NCBI RefSeq assembly: GCF_003171515.1
Contig: NC_089390.1
Coordinates: 4,712,001 to 4,776,000, forward strand
Length of the DNA stretch: 64,000 nt
Direction: 5' to 3'
Source of the DNA: Pyrenophora tritici-repentis
Taxonomy: Eukaryota > Ascomycota > Dothideomycetes > Pleosporales > Pleosporaceae
In this document: positions 58,009 to 64,000 of the stretch, piece by piece
Numbering within the stretch: the first letter of the stretch is position 1
Layout of the letters: the number at the start of each line of letters is the position of its first letter
Program-made: the position numbers and the translations under genes
Notes under the pieces: model-generated
Told to the model about the DNA's origin: nothing
The model's database searches: none
The model's input: only the letters and a program-made list of their open reading frames with translations

Positions 58009-59163
58009 GATGTGTGTCTATCTGAGTGGCGGTAGGTCAGTCGAACTTGCCCGAATGTTGCGGGCAGGATTCAGGGTCGACAAGTGCAGGTGCGCTCGCT
58101 TCGCAAAAAAAAGTTTAACCACGAACCTTGATCTTCGAACTGTTGCAACAGAGCAGGTGCGGGGTAGCAAAGTTGTAATACCGGTTCAAAGGTATTTGCG
58201 AGGCGAGTGCGCTGAAATCTTCTTCTTGCGAAAAAAGCGAACTCAAGTAAGACGTCTGTCGGGGGCTAGCGACAGGAAGAGACGAAGAGTTGGCGAGGTC
58301 GTCGTCGGACGGGCTTTTCTTGTTGTTTTCTGTATTTTTTTGTTTCTTTTTCTGTTATGAACGGTCCGCTGGGAACCGGGGCTTTGAGAGCTGGTGAGTG
58401 TAGTTGGCGTGGGTAAGCGTTTGGGGTGCAAGACACAACGAGGTCATCAGTCTTTATGGGCAGGTGTGTGCGGCGTTTTTTTGGGCGGTCCGTGCCCTCT
58501 CCGCTTAGCCCGTTTGGGACAGCGCAGCCAGGGCGGTGAATGAAAGAGCCTTGCTGCGGGACCGACAATGGCAATGGAGGGGCAGAAAAAAAGTGCAGTG
58601 ACATCAGAACCATGGAAGGAGAGGGCACCTGGGCAGTGCCATGTTTCTTGTTTGCCGCTGTTTCGGGAAGGCGAACACAAGCGCAACGGCTACGGCAACG
58701 GCCACAAAATAGACCCTGGCGGGGTGTATCACATGTCAGATTCGCAAATTATACGAGCGCCTTACAACAGGCCCGGGCGTGTACCAATGCGCCGGACCGT
58801 ACATGTGGCTTCAAGATAAAGGATGTGCGGATCAAAGGTGATATTTACGAAATAGGAACAAAGACACAGAGGCTTTCATGTAGTGAGGGGTAAGAAATTC
58901 TCCACCACGACTGTCTAGGTTAAGGCGCATCTCGTGAGACGATACACAGCATACATGCACGATGCCGGCAGATGAACGATGGGCTTGTGGAAAGAACAAT
59001 CGCGACGCCTTCAAGGCGTATCCCTGTTGTATTCAAACTACCAAATAACATGATAGAAACCAACAGTCGTCCAAACAGAGTTCGCAAAAGGGTATCGGTG
59101 CTCGCGCGTGAACGCTAAAATCTGCCAAAAGAATCATGTTCCAAATGCTCCGTATATACAACA
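58009..59163. other. Intergenic region of 1.2 kb upstream of PAB1
   Basis: This contains the PAB1 promoter and probable leader with the A-rich tract at 58315-58358, and on the right the 3' end of the next gene. Open frames at 58540-58893 and 58266-58628 lie on opposite strands of the same DNA and have no family resemblance. Confidence 0.4.
58315..58358 (-). promoter_or_regulatory. A-rich tract in the probable PAB1 5' leader
   Basis: On the PAB1 (minus) strand this 44-base stretch is almost entirely A with scattered C, G and T, including runs of five, seven and four A. It lies about 310-350 bases upstream of the PAB1 start codon. Poly(A)-binding protein mRNAs in other eukaryotes carry oligo(A) in the 5' leader and are repressed by their own product. 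The same role here is inference and depends on this tract being within the transcript. Confidence 0.4.
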
Positions 59164-62100
59164 TTACTCGCGCAAAGTATCGTCCCAGCCACCTTGCTCG
59201 GTGAGGTGATTCTCTACTCGTGTTTTGCAGTCTTCCAAACCCTGGCCAAGCGCTTCATTCCATTGGCTCTCCACCAGGCCGACCTTCTCCTTCAGATCAT
59301 CCGTGAGTCGTCGTTCCTCGTCTGCCCTAATGGCTTTCATCTCTTGGTTCACTCCTGCCAGATCCTCGCCCTCCATCAGTCGCTGTGTCTCAAGCAGTCG
59401 CGAGCCGGCCGTCATGACTCCGGTCTTGACCTCATGCAGCAGACACAGCAAATTGATCTGAGATTCAATAAACTGATGTGCAGAGCGACCCGCATGCGCT
59501 AGAAGTGTGTAGAGATACTGCAACGGGTAGTCATGGTATGCCGGTGTTTCTTCATACTCTTGCGGTGGGACCAGAACTTCGAAGCCCTGTAGATTCCGAG
59601 GAACCTGTTGCACAATCTCCAGCAGTCCAGGCGCAATATCCCAAAATGCAGATAACTGAGCCTCGACACCGCGAGTGACGTTCTGCTCAATGACGTTCAT
59701 GAGGTCCTCGTACCGTTTGAGTGTTTCCTTCTCAAAAGCAACCTTGCGGTCTTGTCCATCGCGCTGGAAGAATGTGGTGGCTTCCTTGACCTTCTGATCG
59801 TTGTTGGTTTGGACATAGGGGAGAACGATGATATCCCGGTAGAGGTCGTTGCGCTCATCTTCCAGCTCAAACATTTCCTTGTGCAGTTGTTCCCGTGCTT
59901 CAAACAGCCATTTGAGCAAAGTGAGCATCTCTAGGAGTTCTGGTTTCTCATCACCTTCTTCCTGCGTTTGGTTAGGGTTTGGCTCTTGCGCTTCACTGGA
60001 CAGGCGCCCTTTGAGATGCTCCATCGATGCCGTGGCCTTCGTGATACGCTCGCAGAACATGGCGTGCAGGGGATTGGCCACCTCGGCCTGGAAGCTGTCG
60101 AATATCCATTGAACTACGTCTTGAGCTCTCTGATGCTCACGATTCTCGAAATCTGCCTCTGCCTTCGCAGCCTCTGCAAATGACATGACACCATTTCGCA
60201 GATTGTCCTGGATATTGTACCGGAGTTGTGCCCTTCGATCGGATAAGGAAGCATTCTCCTGCTCTTTCCTTGCTTCGATCTTAGCCTTGAACTTTGCCTT
60301 TGTATTCTTGACTTCATCCAGTTCCGAAAGACTGCGCAAGCTGCTCCGTATTGTAGTCAAGTCAGGATGACTATTGTTTACTGCGGGATGATGTCGAGGG
60401 TAGGATGGCGGAAGCGTGACCAGTCTCGAAACATCCAGCTTGTGTGGGTCAGGCGTTGTTGTAGTCGACCTTGCATAGTACCCATAAGGTTGTTGTTGTG
60501 GTAGCTGTAGACTCTCTTCATGTAGACCAACTTTCTCGGGAGGGTAATCGTTGGGTCCATACGCTGGTCGACTACTAGACTCGCCTCGTTGGATTGGAGT
60601 GTTCTGATCCATACCTGCCCACTGTAGATTCTCGCGGGCCTCTTTCGGCAAACTCATGTACTTGGACTCTCTCTTACTCCGCTCCAGTCTTCTGTCACCA
60701 CCCACGCCTGAAGAGCCACCGTCGCTTTCCCACCAGCGGCTTGCCGATCGACCTCTGGAGTCTTGTTCGTCAGGAATGGTACTCATAGCCATGCTTGGAA
60801 TGGGCGAAAGTGATGGGTGATAATTATTAGTCCATGAGACATCTCGGGCTTTTTGGCTGGATGCACTGGACGGAGACGCTGGTTCGGTGTGCGGCGTGAA
60901 GTTCCCAATAGAAGATGCAGGGCTAGCAGCAGTAGTCGGCATCGAGTTGGAGAAACGGGTATCCGGAGATTCGCCTGTGACTGAGCCTTGAGATCTTCTG
61001 TTACCACGTCCCGCAGGGGTGACCTGAGTATTTGGTGTAGCCGATCTGCGACCGGAGTTACCGTATGAGCGCCACATATCCCTTGTCAGATCCATGATAT
61101 CTCCAGCCATTGCATCAAAGGCTCCAGAGTAACGGTCGCGGCGAAGCCTTGACTCGGTAACAATGAATTCCGCGAACAACTCCAGTCTATCTTGATCTGT
61201 TTCAGCCGCCATCTCTTTCTCAATGAAGCTTCGATGTCGGTCCATGGCGGCACGGGCAAAATTATGAGCGTCTGATTGTCTCGGTGTGGTTATCGTCGAA
61301 TCCTGTACTGCGACATGTGAGGCGTTTGGCGTGTGAATAGTACCATCGTTTACAGCTCCTGATTGATGAGTCAGGTCTGTGTTCCTCTCATCGGCATAGA
61401 TACGAAGTGGTGGAGTAGGTAACGCTTTGGAGGGGAGCGAGACTGGAGCTTTCTGGGCTGAACGACTGAGATATTCCATACCTGGCGAGAAAGGTGGTGT
61501 TGGGACAGCCATGAATGCGCCCCTTGAAGGTGTATCCACTCGAGGTGTAGAGTTTGAAGACCCAGGATCGTCAAACAAATGTCCGCTTCGTGGTGATCGA
61601 AGAGCACCACTGCTTCTTGGAGTGCCTCTTGTGACAGCACCGCGACGCGTCAATCCGCCTTCTGGCGTTCCGAGATCAAGATTCGCTGGTTTGGCTGCTT
61701 CTGTATCTAGATCTTGTGCCCAGGGGTTATTGCTTGGCTCTGTACGGTGCTCTCGAGCTGCCCGACTCTCACTTCTTCGTTCTCGAATTCCCCGGGTACT
61801 TGTGTCACGTTTGTGAGGTGTGCGCTGGAGATTACTACTGGATGCAGATATTGAAGTGATGGTAGTTGGCCCTGATGAAACGGAAACGCTCCCACTTTCT
61901 GATACCGGTCCAGGCTGCTCACCTGGACAAACAGCACGGGGGCTCGTGTCAATGTGTAGGCCATGGGCTGCCGGGGATTTTGACCGCACATTAGTAGGCT
62001 CATCTTGCCAGCCCATGGGTGTCGGAGGAATGGGCGTCAGCGTTGTTTGACCCGGTCTTCTTGTAGGTGGTGCAGAAGGGAGCGTAGGTCCTCGGCTCGA

Positions 62101-63454
62101 TGTAGGCTCTGTCCCAGGCCCCATACTCTGCGACCTTGAACTACTAGGTGGAGGACCGGGGGGAGGTGGGGGTAACGGCACATTGCGACTCCAGCTTCCT
62201 GATGGGACGATAGGCGACTCATCAATGGGTGTTCGTGTCTCGTAGCCTGGTACGCCAGCAGATGCTGCCCTTCGAGAGGTAGGAGGCCTTATGGGCGACT
62301 GTGTCTCAGGACTGTAACGCCGCTCAACAAAGGTGTTCGCTATGTAACTACAATTACATTAGTCTTGACGTGCTTGATAACCTCGGATCCAATGCATACT
62401 TGGAAGTGGCCCGCTGTGCGACCAACCCAGGTGAAGCTGGGGCTCTCTGGATCGCATCTGAAGTGCTGATGTGGAGCGAGTCGATGTTGCTTGGGCCAGG
62501 ACTATGATCACTATTCCGGTTCCTGAACGACGACAGACTGAATTTCGAAGCCAGCTTGTCACGCGAGACCGATCGACCTGTTCCATTTCTGGGTGGTGGA
62601 GGCGGAAACTGTGGATTCGACGTCATACTCGTTGCACTCGACGGTATGACCATAGAGCCCGGCCGGCTATGGTACCCCGAGATTGGTCGCGCGGATGATG
62701 GGTTGCTGCTCGGTGGTGGGGGCGGGGGAGGATGAGGAAACGCGCCGGCAGACATTTGAGGGGATGAGGTAGTGCTGGTACTCAGAGACTGTGACAAGTT
62801 TGGATTTTGACCAGGCGAATATGGAGGTGGAGGGGAGGGCATCGACGCTGGTACAGTTAGCATCACATATTGCTATACGTCAAATATATGGTCGAAACAT
62901 ATGCGAGGCTGACAGGTACACTATGCAAGGACAGGTCTACACATTCCACGCTATACAGAAATAGAAGACTCAATGGATCTACTGAATTCGATGTGGGTTT
63001 CGGAAGCAAGGGAAGAGCAATATATACCTTCCATGCCTGTGACATCCTGAAGCCTCGTCGGCACCGACGTCTGGCTGTGCTGGATATGCTGGCCACTGGT
63101 ATTCCCACCCCGCGTCCATTGCTGCGGATTGTATGGTACGGTCGGACCCGAGCCCCTCATAGCCATGGGAGAAGCGGCGACGGCTGGAGAAGGCGCATAC
63201 GTCGAGGGGGTGCGCGATGGCGAAAAGGGCAGACTTAAAGATGAGGCAGTCGCAGGAGTATTTTGCGAGCCATGCAAATACGCGTGCCCGGACGGTGGGG
63301 GCGGCGCGAGGGTCGTGTTCAAGAGGGGAGGTTGGACAGCGAAGCGCCTGGGAGATATCTGCGGAGCCTGTAGATGGGAGGGATGCGGTGAAGGAGGTGG
63401 TGGAGGCAATCTGGGAGACGGCGGCGCCGGATTGTAGGCATGCTCTGAAGCCAT
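59164..63454 (-). CDS. Large proline-rich protein with C-terminal coiled coils, function unknown (1352 aa)
   Basis: Three exons, 63454-63028, 62847-62400 and 62347-59164, sum to 1352 residues with consistent phases. The first intron is long for this window (180 nt) and the second is 52 nt with a GTATGC donor. The N-terminal roughly 450 residues are low-complexity with repeated polyproline runs (RLPPPPPSPHP, then FPHPPPPPPPS and VPLPPPPPGPPPSSS), which could bind SH3, WW or profilin-type partners. A conserved-looking block begins near residue 900 with LVTLPPSYPRHHPAVNNSHP. It continues through long charged helices (FKAKIEARKEQENASLSDRR; EAREQLHKEMFELEDERNDL) of coiled-coil type, ending in WNEALGQGLEDCKTRVENHL. 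A cytoskeletal or polarity scaffold is a reasonable guess only. No catalytic domain or membrane span is seen. Confidence 0.72.
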
Positions 63455-64000
63455 GGCTAGTATTAACCCTCTTGGTCTACTACCTAGACTATGCTACGAG
63501 TATAGTTAGAGCAAGCGTGATGTGCCGCGCCGAAGCCCTCAGCGGCTCCAGCCAGTGGTACGGGCGAATCCTGCAACGGGTCGAATATGGGGCGGCGTTG
63601 GGTGCTGCACCACTAGGTGGTTGTCACCTTACACAAGAATGCAGAGGCCGGCGCGCGCAAGGATGCGTGGTCATGCTGTGTGTCGGTGTAGTGTGAAGAC
63701 GGACGGAAACAGTGATGGACTGACACCCAGCTGGCCAATTCGACGCCTGGCAAACGGGGTCGATCATGTCGGCCACGACGGTTTGAGAGCAGGCCTGGGC
63801 AAGTAATGCGTCTAGGCCCGAAGCAGTATCAGTCATGGAGGTTTGGCCTTGAGGCGAGCCTGGTCTGTTGCTTGTCCAGCGAATGGGCACCGCCTCATGC
63901 AAAAGGCGACATGGTCCCGCTGCAGCATCCCTACCCGGCGAGCAGAGGCCGGCGGCTAAGTAAAGAACATGGGCCCAAGGCCTCAGACCACTTACACTAC
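63455..64000. other. Right edge, upstream of the 1352-residue gene
   Basis: 546 bases probably carrying the promoter of the neighbouring gene. Overlapping short open frames on both strands show nothing recognisable. Confidence 0.35.

Noticed and set aside
56032..58035. 667-codon open frame on the plus strand, antisense to PAB1
   Set aside because: It mirrors the strongly biased codon use of PAB1, is leucine/valine/glycine-rich without family motifs, and exists only because the true gene lacks certain codons.

Overview
The window is a piece of a filamentous ascomycete genome. Genes are interrupted by short introns of about 45-75 bases with GT/AG ends and CTAAC-type branch points. There is a class III chitin synthase (a filamentous-fungus class), a DUF3176 family expansion and fungal-type housekeeping genes. 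Dothideomycetes, probably Pleosporales, is my best guess from overall gene style; no marker here proves the order. I found no tRNA, rRNA, CRISPR or complete transposon.

Left arm (0-15 kb): a small cysteine-rich protein; a class III chitin synthase on the minus strand whose frame is broken beside a 59-bp tandem duplication; a DUF218 protein and RIB7 (riboflavin synthesis) meeting tail to tail; UBC12 (NEDD8 conjugation) with two GC-AG introns; ILV5 (branched-chain amino acids); and an MFS sugar-type transporter.

Middle (15-33 kb): an accessory-looking, gene-poor region. It holds three same-strand DUF3176 membrane-protein paralogs with no shared intron positions. Between the first two lies a small antisense gene that I reconstruct as a signal peptide followed by five 20-residue repeats; it is the most novel item here. 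A multi-pass membrane protein of unknown role follows.

Right arm (33-64 kb): a divergent pair of mitochondrial-type genes (ribosome recycling factor and a DNAJC28/DUF1992 protein), a 915-residue disordered orphan, a gene-poor 4.8 kb, then TFB1 (TFIIH), KGD1 (2-oxoglutarate dehydrogenase E1), FBP1 (gluconeogenesis), PAB1 (poly(A)-binding protein) and a 1352-residue proline-rich/coiled-coil orphan. The housekeeping genes share no single pathway and show no operon-like arrangement. Exon borders given here were read by eye from splice signals and from the fit to known protein families; in every spliced gene except the chitin synthase the summed exon lengths divide by three.
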